Assembly (NCBI RefSeq): GCF_000023225.1
Contig: NC_013173.1
Span: forward strand, 746,501-810,500
Length of the DNA stretch: 64,000 bases
Direction: 5' to 3'
Source of the DNA: Desulfomicrobium baculatum DSM 4028
GTDB lineage: Bacteria; Desulfobacterota; Desulfovibrionia; Desulfovibrionales; Desulfomicrobiaceae
Part shown: one piece after another, positions 1-8,953 of the stretch
How positions within the stretch are numbered: position 1 is the stretch's first letter
Layout: the number at the start of each line of letters is the position of its first letter
The notes under the pieces: generated by a model
What the model saw: only the letters and a program-made list of their open reading frames with translations
Database searches by the model: none
Told to the model about the DNA's origin: nothing
Position numbers and translations under genes: made by a program

Positions 1-537
1 TCCGTGACTGTCGGAGACCCGGCGGAAAAGGCCGGAATCAAGGCAGGAGACGTCATTGTCGCGGTGGATGGAGTGTCGGTGGCCGACGCCGGCGATCTGA
101 CCCGCAAGATCGGCGACCTCTTGCCCGGCGTGAAGATCACGCTTTCGGTCTGGCGCGAAGGCAAGACCGTCACGATCCCTCTGGTTCTGGGTGAGCGCAG
201 CGCGGAGAAGGTCGCTCAGGGCCGGCCCGGCGCTCCTGGCAGCCAGGGCGAGGATGTCCTGGGCCTGAGCGTTCGGCCCGTGGCCGAGGCCGAGGCGAAG
301 GCGCTGGAACTCGACCGGGCCCAGGGGCTTCTGGTGGTTGAAGTGAGCGAGGGATCCCCGGCTGCGCAAAACGACTTGAGCGCAGGGGATGTCATCCTTG
401 AAGCCAACGGCAAGGCCGTGAACACGGTCAAGGCCCTCAAGGACGTGATCGAAGGCGATGGCAAGGAAAAGGGCGTCGTCATGCTGCTGGTCAAGCGCCA
501 GGGTCGCAACGTGTTCCGCACCGTGCCCCTTTCCTAG
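1..537 (+). CDS. DegP/HtrA-family serine protease, C-terminal fragment (PDZ domains)
   Basis: The reading frame is open at the window edge, so only the last 178 codons are seen. They hold the end of one PDZ domain (roughly residues 1-75 of the fragment, with the KAGIKAGDVIVAVDG pattern) and a complete second PDZ domain (about 82-177, with SPAAQNDLSAGDVILEANG). Two tandem PDZ domains at the C-terminus are the layout of periplasmic DegP/HtrA proteases, which degrade or refold misfolded envelope proteins. The trypsin-like catalytic domain would lie upstream of the window and cannot be checked. ispE follows after 27 bases on the same strand. Confidence 0.85.
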   Translation, partial: SVTVGDPAEKAGIKAGDVIVAVDGVSVADAGDLTRKIGDLLPGVKITLSVWREGKTVTIPLVLGERSAEKVAQGRPGAPGSQGEDVLGLSVRPVAEAEAKALELDRAQGLLVVEVSEGSPAAQNDLSAGDVILEANGKAVNTVKALKDVIEGDGKEKGVVMLLVKRQGRNVFRTVPLS

Positions 538-564
538 TTCGGACGCGCAGGGAGTTTTGCTACG

Positions 565-1458
565 ATGAGCACGGTCTGGAAGCTGCACGCCGGGTGCAAG
601 GTCAACCTCTATCTGGACATCGTCGGGGTGCGGGAAGATGGCTATCATGAGATTGAGAGCCTCTTCTATCCGCTCCCCGCTCCCTGCGACATCCTGAATG
701 TGGGGCTGACTCGCGGCCAGGGTCTGCGCCTGACCTGCACGGCCGCGGTACTGGAAACCGAGGAGAACATCCTGGCCAGGGCATACTCCGGATTTGCCGG
801 GGCCACGGGCTTTGCTCCGGGCGTGTCGGTGCACCTCGATAAGAATATCCCCATGGGCGCAGGGCTTGGCGGCGGCAGCAGCGATGCGGCCGCTTTCCTG
901 TCCTGGCTCAATGCCCGGGCCGGCGAGCTGGCCCTGTCCACGACCGAGCTGGCCAGGCTCGCGTTGACCCTGGGGGCCGATGTGCCCTTTTTTTTAGGCA
1001 AGGAGCCGGCCTGGGTCACGGGAATCGGCGAAAAGATCACGCCGGTGTCCTGCGATTTGGCGGACTACACGATGCTGGTGGTCAGCCCCGGGGTGCACGT
1101 CGACACGAGATGGGCCTACAGGCGCTGGGACGAGATGTTTGAAAGCGCAAGGGTGCGTCCAAGAAAAGAGTTGACACCCGAAAACAGCCCTATTATGAGT
1201 CTTTGCTTCACGAAACCGCCCAAGCTTTGGAATGGATTTGAAGAAGTTGTTTTTCATGAATTTCCAACGCTTTACGAGGTTAAAAAACACATACTGAATC
1301 ACTTTCCGGACGCCTGCGTCATGAGTGGAAGCGGTTCGAGTTTTGTGGCTCTTTTTTCTTCTCCGCAGAGTGCTGTCCGATGTGCCGGCGACATGCGGGC
1401 CAGGGGACACGCCTGCTTCGCGAGCAGATCTGGAGAGCCGCTTGTCATGGACTCGTGA
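565..1458 (+). CDS. ispE: 4-diphosphocytidyl-2-C-methyl-D-erythritol kinase
   Basis: IspE phosphorylates CDP-methylerythritol in the MEP route to isoprenoid precursors. The 297-residue protein has the usual family length. The GHMP-kinase ATP loop is seen at about residues 97-110 (MGAGLGGGSSDAAA), the N-terminal substrate region carries KVNLYLDIVG, and the C-terminal GHMP motif reads SGSGSSFVALF. The ATG at 565 has a GGAG about 11 bases upstream. It sits directly before tRNA-Gln and prs, an order common in proteobacteria. The region around 1140-1340 is a little more AT-rich than its surroundings but stays in frame. Confidence 0.95.
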   Translation: MSTVWKLHAGCKVNLYLDIVGVREDGYHEIESLFYPLPAPCDILNVGLTRGQGLRLTCTAAVLETEENILARAYSGFAGATGFAPGVSVHLDKNIPMGAGLGGGSSDAAAFLSWLNARAGELALSTTELARLALTLGADVPFFLGKEPAWVTGIGEKITPVSCDLADYTMLVVSPGVHVDTRWAYRRWDEMFESARVRPRKELTPENSPIMSLCFTKPPKLWNGFEEVVFHEFPTLYEVKKHILNHFPDACVMSGSGSSFVALFSSPQSAVRCAGDMRARGHACFASRSGEPLVMDS

Positions 1459-1472
1459 AGGGTGAAGGTCGG

Positions 1473-1508
1473 GCTGCGGGTCTGAAAACCCGGCGCTCTT
1501 TTTCTTTT
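1473..1508 (+). terminator. Weak intrinsic terminator after ispE
   Basis: A short hairpin (CGGGT at 1477-1481 with ACCCG at 1488-1492) is followed within a few bases by a T-rich run from 1498. The stem is only five pairs and the T-run is offset by GCGC, so this is a weak candidate. It lies between the ispE stop and the tRNA. Confidence 0.35.
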
Positions 1509-1550
1509 ACTTGAGGAAGCCGCGGGCCGAACAGGCCGGGCGACCTATGT

Positions 1551-1626
1551 TGGGGCGTCGCCAAGCTGGCAAGGCAACGGATTTTGGTTCCGTCATCCGG
1601 AGGTTCGAATCCTCCCGCCCCAGCCA
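1551..1626 (+). tRNA. tRNA-Gln (anticodon TTG)
   Basis: A full cloverleaf can be folded. The acceptor stem pairs TGGGGCG (1551-1557) with CGCCCCA (1616-1622). The anticodon stem pairs ACGGA (1577-1581) with TCCGT (1589-1593) around the loop TTTTGGT, giving anticodon TTG at 1584-1586. The T arm holds GGTTCGAAT. A discriminator G and an encoded CCA end at 1626. TTG reads CAA glutamine codons. It lies between ispE and prs. Confidence 0.96.
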
Positions 1627-1647
1627 TTTTTTATCAAAGGACAGATT

Positions 1648-2592
1648 ATGCCACGCATGGGCGAGCTGAAAATCGTCACGGGAACCGCCAATCCGGCTTT
1701 GGCTGCCCGCATTTGTGACCATCTGGGCTGCAAGTTGACTCATTCTCTGGTCGACAAGTTCAGCGACGGAGAGATCCGCGTCGAGATGGGCGATAACGTT
1801 CGGGGTGACGATGTGTACGTGGTGCAATCCACCTGCGCTCCGGTCAATCACAACCTCATGGAACTCTGTCTGATGCTCGACGCTTTGAAGCGTGCTAGCG
1901 CAGGCCGGGTCACGGCGGTGGTGCCGTATTTCGGCTACGCGCGTCAGGACCGGAAAGTCGTGCCCAGGGCGCCGATCAGCGCCAAGCTGGTGGCCGATTT
2001 CATCACCGTTGCCGGTGTCGATCGCGTGTTGACCATTGATCTGCATTCAGGACAGATCCAGGGCTTTTTCAACAAGCCCGTGGACAACCTGTACGCGGCC
2101 CAGGTACTGCTTGAATATATCCGCAAGCTCGGCGACAACCTGATCATCGTTTCGCCCGATGCGGGCGGCACGGAGCGCGCCAGGGCTTATGCCAAGCGAC
2201 TTGGCGTGGGACTGGCCATCGTGGACAAGCGCCGCGAAGGTCCCAACAAGGCCCACGCCATGCAGCTCATCGGCGACGTCAAAGGCAAGATCGCGGTTGT
2301 CCTCGACGACATGATCGATACCGCCGGCACCATGACCGAAGCCGGCAACATGCTGGCGGAAAACGGCGCCGAGGATGTCGTGGCTTGCGCTTCCCATGCG
2401 GTCCTGTCCGGACCCGCCGTGGAGCGGCTGAACAATTCGGCTTTTTCGCAGGTCATCGTGACCGACACCATTCCGCTCAACGCCCAGGCTCTGAGCAGTG
2501 ACAAATTCAAGGTAATTTCCGTTGGCAGTCTTATTGCCAAGGCTATACATAATATCCATTCCGAATCTTCCGTCAGTGTCCTGTTCAGCTAA
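1648..2592 (+). CDS. prs: Ribose-phosphate pyrophosphokinase (PRPP synthase)
   Basis: Prs makes 5-phosphoribosyl-1-diphosphate from ribose-5-phosphate and ATP, feeding nucleotide, NAD, histidine and tryptophan synthesis. The 314 residues match the usual length. The N-terminal FSDGEIRVE, the ATP-binding [21 protein letters not shown] and the PRPP loop [13 protein letters not shown] (about 217-230) are all present. The ATG at 1648 has AAGGA about six bases ahead. It is 21 bases beyond tRNA-Gln, and rplY follows after 53 bases. Confidence 0.97.
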   Translation: MPRMGELKIVTGTANPALAARICDHLGCKLTHSLVDKFSDGEIRVEMGDNVRGDDVYVVQSTCAPVNHNLMELCLMLDALKRASAGRVTAVVPYFGYARQDRKVVPRAPISAKLVADFITVAGVDRVLTIDLHSGQIQGFFNKPVDNLYAAQVLLEYIRKLGDNLIIVSPDAGGTERARAYAKRLGVGLAIVDKRREGPNKAHAMQLIGDVKGKIAVVLDDMIDTAGTMTEAGNMLAENGAEDVVACASHAVLSGPAVERLNNSAFSQVIVTDTIPLNAQALSSDKFKVISVGSLIAKAIHNIHSESSVSVLFS

Positions 2593-2645
2593 GTCCGAAC
2601 AGAACACGTGATTGATTTTTTAGTTGATGAATAAAGGAGAAAAGC

Positions 2646-3236
2646 ATGTCTGAAGTCACAAGTTTGCAGTTAACGCCTCGTGAAGAAAGGGGAAAAGGCC
2701 CTTGCTCCCGTTTGCGTTCCAATGGTTTGGTTCCCGGCGTGTTCTACAATGCCAAGGGTGAAAACATCTCCTTTGTTGTAGAGAACCTGGCTTTGGGCAA
2801 GGCTTTCGAGAAGGTCCGCTACTCAAAGATGATTGAGTTGCAAATCGAAGTCGATGGTCAGTTGCAGACGCGCAACGCCCTGTTCAAGAAGCTTGTGAAG
2901 CACCCGGTCAAGCGTCGCTATGACCACGTGGACTTCATCGGCATCGATCTTGACAAGGAAGTGCAGGTCACCATTCCCGTCGAGACCGTCGGCCGCGCCA
3001 AGGGCGTCGTGCTGGGCGGCAAGCTCGAAATTCTGGAGGAGCGGGTCATGGTGCGTTGTCTGCCTACCGCCATTCCCGATTCCGTCGTTGTCGAGGTGAC
3101 CGAGCTCGAGATCGGTGGCAAGGTGCTTGTCGATCAGCTCGTTCTGCCCGAAGGGGTCAAGGCCGTTTACGATCGCAACTTCCCCGTCATCGCGATTCAG
3201 ACCGCTCGTGGCGCCAAGACCGGCGAAGAAGAATAG
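2646..3236 (+). CDS. rplY: 50S ribosomal protein L25 / general stress protein Ctc
   Basis: L25 binds the 5S rRNA in the large subunit. At 196 residues this is the long two-domain TL5/Ctc form rather than the short E. coli form: an N-terminal 5S-binding beta-barrel (RxRGKGPCSRLRSNGLVPGV at the start, to about residue 95) and a C-terminal beta domain. The ATG follows an AAGGAG at about 2634-2639. It lies between prs and pth, the standard neighbourhood, and ends in a strong terminator. Confidence 0.95.
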   Translation: MSEVTSLQLTPREERGKGPCSRLRSNGLVPGVFYNAKGENISFVVENLALGKAFEKVRYSKMIELQIEVDGQLQTRNALFKKLVKHPVKRRYDHVDFIGIDLDKEVQVTIPVETVGRAKGVVLGGKLEILEERVMVRCLPTAIPDSVVVEVTELEIGGKVLVDQLVLPEGVKAVYDRNFPVIAIQTARGAKTGEEE

Positions 3237-3248
3237 TCTGACATTCCT

Positions 3249-3286
3249 GGGGGCCTTGCCTAGGCAGGGCCCTCTTTTCTTTTTCG
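3249..3286 (+). terminator. Intrinsic terminator after rplY
   Basis: A ten-pair stem (GGGCCTTGCC at 3251-3260 with GGCAGGGCCC at 3263-3272, one G-T pair) around a tight two-base loop is followed by TCTTTTCTTTTT. It ends the prs-rplY unit before pth. Confidence 0.85.
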
Positions 3287-3312
3287 TCCATCCTCTTTTC
3301 TGACGGTTCCCC

Positions 3313-3909
3313 ATGACATATGAAGGCCTGATAGTAGGTCTGGGCAATCCGGGCACAAAGTACGCCCGGACCCGGCACAATTTCGGTTTCATGCTCGCGG
3401 ATCATCTGCTCGAGCACTGGGCCGGTCAGCCCGGGACTGCCTGTACCGCCCGTAGCGGGCGCTTGAACGCACAGCTGTGGGACGTCAGCGAAGACTACGG
3501 GGCGCGGCGCTGGATCGTCGCCAAGCCGTTGACCTTCATGAACCTGAGCGGTCAGGTCGTGGGGGAACTCAGCAGAAAAAACGAGATTCCCGCGGACCGC
3601 ATTCTCGTCGCCCACGACGAACTCGATCTCGCGCTCGGCACGGTGCGTCTCAAGTTTTCAGGCGGACTGGCCGGTCACAATGGACTCAAATCCGTGGCCG
3701 CGCATCTGGGTACCCGGGATTTCGCCCGGATTCGTCTGGGGATCGGGCGCCCGGAGGGCAGCGAGGCCATGGCCGATTACGTGCTGCGCTCCTTTATGCC
3801 GGCCGAATGGGAGCAGGTCGCCCAGGCTCTGGGCATCGCGCGCGACGCGGTACTGCATTATTGCAGTGAAGGTTTGACAGCGGCCACAAGCCGTCTTCAC
3901 TCTCGCTGA
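3313..3909 (+). CDS. pth: Peptidyl-tRNA hydrolase
   Basis: Pth cleaves peptidyl-tRNAs released from stalled ribosomes. The 198-residue protein has the family signature at its start (GLGNPGTKYARTRHNFGF), including the catalytic His22. KPLTFMNLSG, AHDELDL with the catalytic-site Asp, and GGLAGHNGLKS follow. It sits downstream of rplY, the usual pairing, separated from it by a terminator, so it may have its own promoter or be read through. Confidence 0.96.
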   Translation: MTYEGLIVGLGNPGTKYARTRHNFGFMLADHLLEHWAGQPGTACTARSGRLNAQLWDVSEDYGARRWIVAKPLTFMNLSGQVVGELSRKNEIPADRILVAHDELDLALGTVRLKFSGGLAGHNGLKSVAAHLGTRDFARIRLGIGRPEGSEAMADYVLRSFMPAEWEQVAQALGIARDAVLHYCSEGLTAATSRLHSR

Positions 3910-4006
3910 CGCTTGGATCCATCACAGGTCCTAGTGGACGCCGTCTTGATTTTGATCTATAGTCATCTTCCTTTGCAGCTCGATTACGTATTTCTGGAGG
4001 TCACTT

Positions 4007-4537
4007 GTGTTTTCAGTTGATGAACTTGTCGTCTATCCCGCTCAGGGGGTCGGTAAGGTCGAAAGGATTGAGACCCAGGAGATCGGCGGCGTTGCCACTG
4101 AACTGATCATCGTGCGTATATTAAGCAATAACGTCACCTTGATGGTTCCCGTGAAAAACGCCCGCAATGTCGGACTGCGTGGTGTCTATACTCCTGAGCA
4201 GGCAGATGAGATTCGCGTCTACCTCCAAGACAGAACCGATTTTACAGGTTATTCCGGCCAGAACTGGAATCGTCGCTATCGCGAGTATTCCGAAAAACTT
4301 AAAAGCAGCGATTTGCGTGATGTCGCATACGTGCTTAAAGAACTCATCCTCATCGGCAAGGACAAGGAACTGTCCTTTGGCGAACGACGTTTGCTGGAGC
4401 AGGCCATGGGGCTCATCTCCCTTGAGCTGTCCTTTGCCTTGAAGCAGGATCAGGCCGAGGTGAAGAAGTCCATTGAAGACTTGTTTGCCGATATTCTGCA
4501 TGCCAAGGACGCAGAAAATGAAGCCGAGGTTGATTAG
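4007..4537 (+). CDS. CarD/CdnL-family transcriptional regulator
   Basis: A 176-residue protein starting at GTG 4007, chosen because TGGAGG stands seven bases upstream. The N-terminal 60 or so residues (DELVVYPAQGVGKVERIE) form the Tudor-like RNA-polymerase interaction domain shared with TRCF. The rest is the helical C-terminal domain. CarD and CdnL proteins bind the RNA polymerase beta subunit and stabilise promoter open complexes, mainly at rRNA promoters. It is monocistronic, closed by its own terminator, and followed by rho. Confidence 0.9.
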   Translation: MFSVDELVVYPAQGVGKVERIETQEIGGVATELIIVRILSNNVTLMVPVKNARNVGLRGVYTPEQADEIRVYLQDRTDFTGYSGQNWNRRYREYSEKLKSSDLRDVAYVLKELILIGKDKELSFGERRLLEQAMGLISLELSFALKQDQAEVKKSIEDLFADILHAKDAENEAEVD

Positions 4538-4564
4538 GGGGCCCTTGGCCCCTTGTTTTTTATT
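4537..4564 (+). terminator. Intrinsic terminator after the carD-like gene
   Basis: The stem GGGGCC (4538-4543) pairs with GGCCCC (4547-4552) around a CTT loop, followed by TTGTTTTTTATT. It overlaps the stop codon. Confidence 0.88.
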
Positions 4565-4789
4565 CTGTGATCAGCTAAATATTCAATTCATTCCTGCCTG
4601 ACACTACAAGTCCGTAAGCAGATGATCATATTTTCCTTTTGATCCCTTGAAGGGCTTCATATTCATACCAGAGTATTCCAATATTCCATTATTTTTTTTG
4701 AATTTTGCATTGTAGATGCTTTTTCCTTTTTGTCTGCTCCATTCCAGCGGTCTCAGGTCCCAGCCATTTCATTGTTATGAGGGTTTGTT

Positions 4790-6037
4790 ATGAATCTTTC
4801 TGAGTTGAAAACCAAGTCCATGTCCGAACTTATGGACATTGCCGGCGAGTATCAGATTGAAAATATGAGCGGTCTGCGCAAGCAGGAGCTTATTTTCGCC
4901 CTGCTTCAGGCCTGCGCTTCCCAAAACGGTTCCATTTTCGGCGAGGGCGTACTCGAAATCCTGCCCGACGGCTTTGGTTTTCTGCGCTCGCCCATGTACA
5001 GCTACATGCCGGGCCCGGACGATATTTACGTCTCGCCCTCGCAGATCAGGCGTTTCGGACTGCGCACCGGTGACGTCATCTCCGGCCAGATCCGTCCGCC
5101 CAAGGAAGGGGAGCGTTACTTCGCGCTGCTGCGGGTCAAGGAGATCTGCTTCCGCGAACCCGAGGAAGCCAAGCGCATTGTTCTTTTCGACAACCTCACC
5201 CCCATCTATCCCGACGAGCAGTTCCGGCTGGAAAACGGTGACAAGAACTACTCCGCCCGCATCCTCGACCTCATGACCCCCATAGGCAAGGGCCAGCGCG
5301 CTCTGATTGTTGCCCCGCCGCGCACCGGCAAGACCATGCTGATGCAGTCCATCGCCAACTCCATCAGCGTCAACCACCCCGACGCCTATCTCATCGTGCT
5401 GCTGATCGACGAGCGACCCGAGGAAGTCACGGACATGGAGCGCACGGTCAGGGCCGAGGTTATCAGCTCCACCTTTGACGAACCGCCGCAGCGGCATGTG
5501 CAGGTGGCCGAGATGGTGCTCGAAAAGGCCAAGCGCCTGGTTGAGCGCAAGGTCGACGTGGTGGTTCTGCTTGACTCCATCACCCGTTTGGGCCGTGCCT
5601 ACAATGCGACCACCCCTTCTTCGGGCCGGGTTCTGTCCGGCGGTCTGGACGCCAACGCCCTGCAGCGGCCCAAACGCTTTTTCGGCGCGGCCCGCAACAT
5701 CGAAGAGGGCGGCAGCCTGACCATCATCTCCACCGCCCTGGTCGATACCGGCTCGCGCATGGACGAGGTCATCTTCGAGGAATTCAAGGGCACGGGCAAC
5801 TCGGACATCTATCTTGATCGTCATCTGTCCGACAAGCGCGTCTTCCCGGCCATCGATCTCAATCGTTCCGGCACCCGCAAGGAAGAGCTGCTGCTTGCGC
5901 CCGATGTTTTGAACAAGGTTTGGATCCTGCGCCGTATCATGGCCTCCATGAATTCCGTGGACAGCATGGATTTTCTGTTGGACAAAATGCGCGGCACCAA
6001 GAGCAACAAGGATTTTCTGGACATGATGAATTCCTGA
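4790..6037 (+). CDS. rho: Transcription termination factor Rho
   Basis: Rho is the hexameric RNA helicase that ends untranslated transcripts. The 415 residues include the Rho N-terminal helical domain (about 1-45), the cold-shock RNA-binding domain (about 50-125, GFGFLRSP), Walker A (APPRTGKT, about 175-182), Walker B with [13 protein letters not shown], and the Q/R-loop regions SSGRVLSGG and [16 protein letters not shown]. The 225-base AT-rich leader before the ATG (4565-4789) holds no gene. Long leaders are used for Rho autoregulation in other bacteria, which is an inference here. nadE follows after 12 bases, so they are probably co-transcribed. Confidence 0.97.
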   Translation: MNLSELKTKSMSELMDIAGEYQIENMSGLRKQELIFALLQACASQNGSIFGEGVLEILPDGFGFLRSPMYSYMPGPDDIYVSPSQIRRFGLRTGDVISGQIRPPKEGERYFALLRVKEICFREPEEAKRIVLFDNLTPIYPDEQFRLENGDKNYSARILDLMTPIGKGQRALIVAPPRTGKTMLMQSIANSISVNHPDAYLIVLLIDERPEEVTDMERTVRAEVISSTFDEPPQRHVQVAEMVLEKAKRLVERKVDVVVLLDSITRLGRAYNATTPSSGRVLSGGLDANALQRPKRFFGAARNIEEGGSLTIISTALVDTGSRMDEVIFEEFKGTGNSDIYLDRHLSDKRVFPAIDLNRSGTRKEELLLAPDVLNKVWILRRIMASMNSVDSMDFLLDKMRGTKSNKDFLDMMNS

Positions 6038-6049
6038 AGAGGAGGTTGA

Positions 6050-6952
6050 ATGGCTGCCTTGCCCCGCATGGAATGTCCGCGCGACGCTGATTTTGATTTG
6101 TGGCTTGAGCTGCTTGCCATCAAGCCGTCGGAACAGCTTCTGGATGCCTTGGGCGATTTTTTGCAAGAATACCTGAATGCTTCAGGTCTGAAGGCGTATG
6201 TCATGGGACTGTCCGGTGGGATCGATTCATCCTTCCTCGCGGCCTTGCTCTATCATCGACGCATTCCATACCTTGGCTTTTGTCTGCCCATCGCCACCAA
6301 CACCCCCGAAGAGACCGCCCGGGGACTGAGCGTGGCCCGGGCCTACGGCAACCCTCCCCAGGGCGCTTCGTTTGCGCATCTTCAGGATTTCACCGCGCTC
6401 TATCAAAAGATCTCAAGCACCTTCGCAGGCATCTGTCCCAATTCCACCCCGGTGGCCGAAGGCAATCTGAAAGCCCGCACCCGCATGCTCTTTCTCTATC
6501 ATATGGCCCAGATTCATGGCGGATGTGTCCTCTCCACGGACCAGCTTGACGAACTGCTGACAGGCTTCTGGACCCTGCATGGCGATGTGGGAGATGTCAG
6601 CCCCATTCAGCTTATACCCAAGAGCGTCGAATACGACCTAGCCCGCATGCTCTGCGCGCGGCTGTCCGATCCCGCGCCCCTGCAGGCGGCCATAGAGGCC
6701 GTGCCCACGGATGGGCTCGGCATCAGCCGGTCCGATCTGGACCAGCTTGGGGCCGAGTCCTATGCCCAGGTCGAAGACCTCTTCCGGGAATATTTTCAGT
6801 TGCGTCTGAGGGAGCACGATTCCGCGCTTTCCGAGGCCGAAGCGCTGCGCCGGGCGGAGCTTGAACAGACCGGGCCAGTGCGGCGTTTCCTGCTCAGCGG
6901 CTTCAAGAGGGGCGGAGCGGTGCTGGTGGATCCACGGAGGGCCGTGTCGTGA
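6050..6952 (+). CDS. nadE: NAD+ synthetase, ammonia-type
   Basis: NadE amidates nicotinic acid adenine dinucleotide to NAD. The 300-residue protein has the N-type ATP pyrophosphatase loop LSGGIDSS (about residues 53-60) and the deamido-NAD binding segment around STDQLDELLTGFWTLHGDVGD. It lacks the N-terminal nitrilase/glutaminase domain of the longer form, so ammonia is the expected nitrogen source. The ATG has GAGGAGG just ahead. It completes the pathway begun by nadB-nadA-nadC at 15.8-19.3 kb, and its stop overlaps the next start (GTGA). Confidence 0.93.
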   Translation: MAALPRMECPRDADFDLWLELLAIKPSEQLLDALGDFLQEYLNASGLKAYVMGLSGGIDSSFLAALLYHRRIPYLGFCLPIATNTPEETARGLSVARAYGNPPQGASFAHLQDFTALYQKISSTFAGICPNSTPVAEGNLKARTRMLFLYHMAQIHGGCVLSTDQLDELLTGFWTLHGDVGDVSPIQLIPKSVEYDLARMLCARLSDPAPLQAAIEAVPTDGLGISRSDLDQLGAESYAQVEDLFREYFQLRLREHDSALSEAEALRRAELEQTGPVRRFLLSGFKRGGAVLVDPRRAVS

Positions 6953-8367
6953 TTTGTGTCCGGGGCATGCGCGTGCGGGCGATAGTCCTTGCCTGCCTGA
7001 TCGCCCTGGTGTTTCCCGGTTCGACCTTTTCAAGTTTTGGCGAATTCACCATTCGCGACGAACTGGAGCTTGCGCGCAAGTTCGATCTGGTCATCGAGAC
7101 CCGCTTTCCCGTGATCCAGGACACCCGGATCACCGGTTACGTGGAGTCTCTGGTCGATCGTCTCGTCGCCGCCATGCCTCCTCAGCCCTTTCCCATCAAG
7201 ACGACTGTTGTCCGAAATGTCGCCCTGAATGCTTTTGCCTCGGCGGCAGGGCATATCACGATTTTCACGGGACTGATCGCCAACATGGACAGCGAGGACG
7301 AACTTGCCAGCGTCATCGCCCATGAGCTGGCCCATGTCTCCGAGCGGCACATCGCCAAATCCATTGAAAAGAGCCAGTTGGTCGGGGCCGGGTCCCTGCT
7401 CGGGATTCTGGCGGGCGTGCTGGTCGGCTCCCAGGGAGGCGGCGATGGCGCCGGAGCCCTGGTGCTTGGGTCCGTGGCCGGGGCAAGGGCCATGCAACTG
7501 AAATACACCCGCGAAAACGAGAAGGACGCGGACCAATACGGGCTCGGCTACCTCGTCGATGCGGGCTTTTCTCCGTCGGGCATGACCAGCGCCTTCAACA
7601 AAATCCGGAAATTGCAGTGGCTTGGCGGCGGGGGGGATGTCCCCTCGTATCTGTCCACGCATCCGGGCATGGATGACCGCGTGGTCTATATGCAGGAGCG
7701 CATCGCCCGCTTGCCGGAGAACGTGCGGGATCGCTCTTCCGACAATGCGTCTTTCGAGCGTGTCAAGCTGCTGGTACAGGCCTGGTATACGGATCCGAGC
7801 ACCGCCAAAGCCATATTCACGTCCGCTGAAAAATCCGCATGCCCGGTTGTGCTGGGTGAAGCCATCGCCCTCAGCAGGCTGCACCAGATTGAGGCGGCCA
7901 AGGCCCGCTTTGAAGATGCGCTGGCCTGCAATCCCCGTGAGCCGTTATGGATGCGTGAATATGGGCGATTCGCTTTCGAGTACGGAAACCTCGAAACCGC
8001 AGTCAAATATTTGCAGGAAGTTGTGCTGCGCGACCCGGACGATCTTTTTGCGCTCTTTTTTTATGCGCGGGCCGTGGCCGAGCAGGGGAATCATGCCGCC
8101 AGCGTTTCAGCCATGGAGAGAGTGCTGAGGGCCGTCCCCCGCGATGCCGAAGTTCTGGAGTACCTGGCCCGCTATCAGGCGGCCACTGGTCGCGCTTTCG
8201 AGGCGCACTTGAATTTCGCCAAGTCCTTTGCGTATAAGAGAAAATTCAGCAAATACGACTTTCATATGCAAAAATCCGAAGTGTTGGCCCAATCTGCCCC
8301 GCAGCAGGAGCAACTGCGCGCGGTGCGCGAGGAAATAGCCGAGTTTCGGGAGATTTTGGGGATCTAG
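6949..8367 (+). CDS. M48-family periplasmic metalloprotease with TPR tail (BepA-like)
   Basis: The 472-residue protein starts at GTG 6949, overlapping the nadE stop by four bases, with GGAGG nine bases upstream. Residues 1-28 or so form a signal peptide. The zinc motif HELAH is at 125-129, with the third ligand in ENEKDADQYG. The C-terminal 200 residues look like TPR helices. This is the BepA/YfgC architecture, a protease and chaperone that tends outer-membrane protein assembly. A glycine-rich stretch after the HExxH motif is typical of the family. It may be co-transcribed with nadE. Confidence 0.9.
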   Translation: MICVRGMRVRAIVLACLIALVFPGSTFSSFGEFTIRDELELARKFDLVIETRFPVIQDTRITGYVESLVDRLVAAMPPQPFPIKTTVVRNVALNAFASAAGHITIFTGLIANMDSEDELASVIAHELAHVSERHIAKSIEKSQLVGAGSLLGILAGVLVGSQGGGDGAGALVLGSVAGARAMQLKYTRENEKDADQYGLGYLVDAGFSPSGMTSAFNKIRKLQWLGGGGDVPSYLSTHPGMDDRVVYMQERIARLPENVRDRSSDNASFERVKLLVQAWYTDPSTAKAIFTSAEKSACPVVLGEAIALSRLHQIEAAKARFEDALACNPREPLWMREYGRFAFEYGNLETAVKYLQEVVLRDPDDLFALFFYARAVAEQGNHAASVSAMERVLRAVPRDAEVLEYLARYQAATGRAFEAHLNFAKSFAYKRKFSKYDFHMQKSEVLAQSAPQQEQLRAVREEIAEFREILGI

Positions 8368-8448
8368 TCCGCTTTGACCTTGTATTTCAGGTCGTGCCAG
8401 TGTAGCAAAACCGCGAGTTTTCGCGACAATTCGTAATGGAGGAACACC

Positions 8449-8805
8449 ATGTTTTTTGAAAATCTCGCCCATGCCATGGGACAGGCCCCCGCGGCCGGAG
8501 GTCAGCCCGGCAATCCGCTGATGACCTTTATGCCCCTTATCTTGATGTTCGTGATCTTTTATTTTCTGCTTATCCGTCCGCAGCAGAAAAAACAGAAAGA
8601 GCACAAGCAGATGCTTGAGAACCTGACCCGTGGCGACCGCGTGGTCACCGCCGGTGGACTTTACGGCCGCGTGGTCGAGGCCAAGGAAGATGTCCTGACC
8701 ATTGACCTCGGCAACGACATGCACGTGCAGGTCGGTCGTGGTTTCATTTCCGGTCTTGTCCCCGCCGACGGTGGCGTCAGCAAGGCCAAGGACAAGAAAA
8801 AGTAG
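8449..8805 (+). CDS. yajC: Sec translocase accessory subunit YajC
   Basis: The 118-residue protein has one transmembrane helix (about 22-42, FMPLILMFVIFYFLLI) followed directly by the conserved RPQQKKQKEHKQM and a beta-rich cytoplasmic domain (GDRVVTAGGLYGRV). YajC joins SecDF in the holotranslocon at the inner membrane. A GGAGGA stands before the ATG. secD and secF follow, the classic order, with a hairpin terminator in between. Confidence 0.95.
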   Translation: MFFENLAHAMGQAPAAGGQPGNPLMTFMPLILMFVIFYFLLIRPQQKKQKEHKQMLENLTRGDRVVTAGGLYGRVVEAKEDVLTIDLGNDMHVQVGRGFISGLVPADGGVSKAKDKKK

Positions 8806-8829
8806 CCTTTTCATACGGCATACGATAAG

Positions 8830-8869
8830 GCAGGCCTGTTTCCGTAACCGGGAACAGGCCTTGTTTTGT
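8830..8869 (+). terminator. Intrinsic terminator between yajC and secD
   Basis: A twelve-base stem (AGGCCTGTTTCC at 8832-8843, GGGAACAGGCCT at 8850-8861, one mismatch) is followed by TGTTTTGT. It could lower secDF expression relative to yajC, or secD may have its own promoter. Confidence 0.75.
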
Positions 8870-8953
8870 GTGCGCGCCCGGGGCTTTGGGCGCCGGACGT
8901 CATTGTGATTTTGGCAACATTCAACCTGTTTGATTTGGATAAGGATGATGCTC

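Noticed and set aside
4775-6166. 463-codon open frame on the minus strand opposite rho
   Set aside because: Antisense shadow of rho with no ribosome site and unusual composition.
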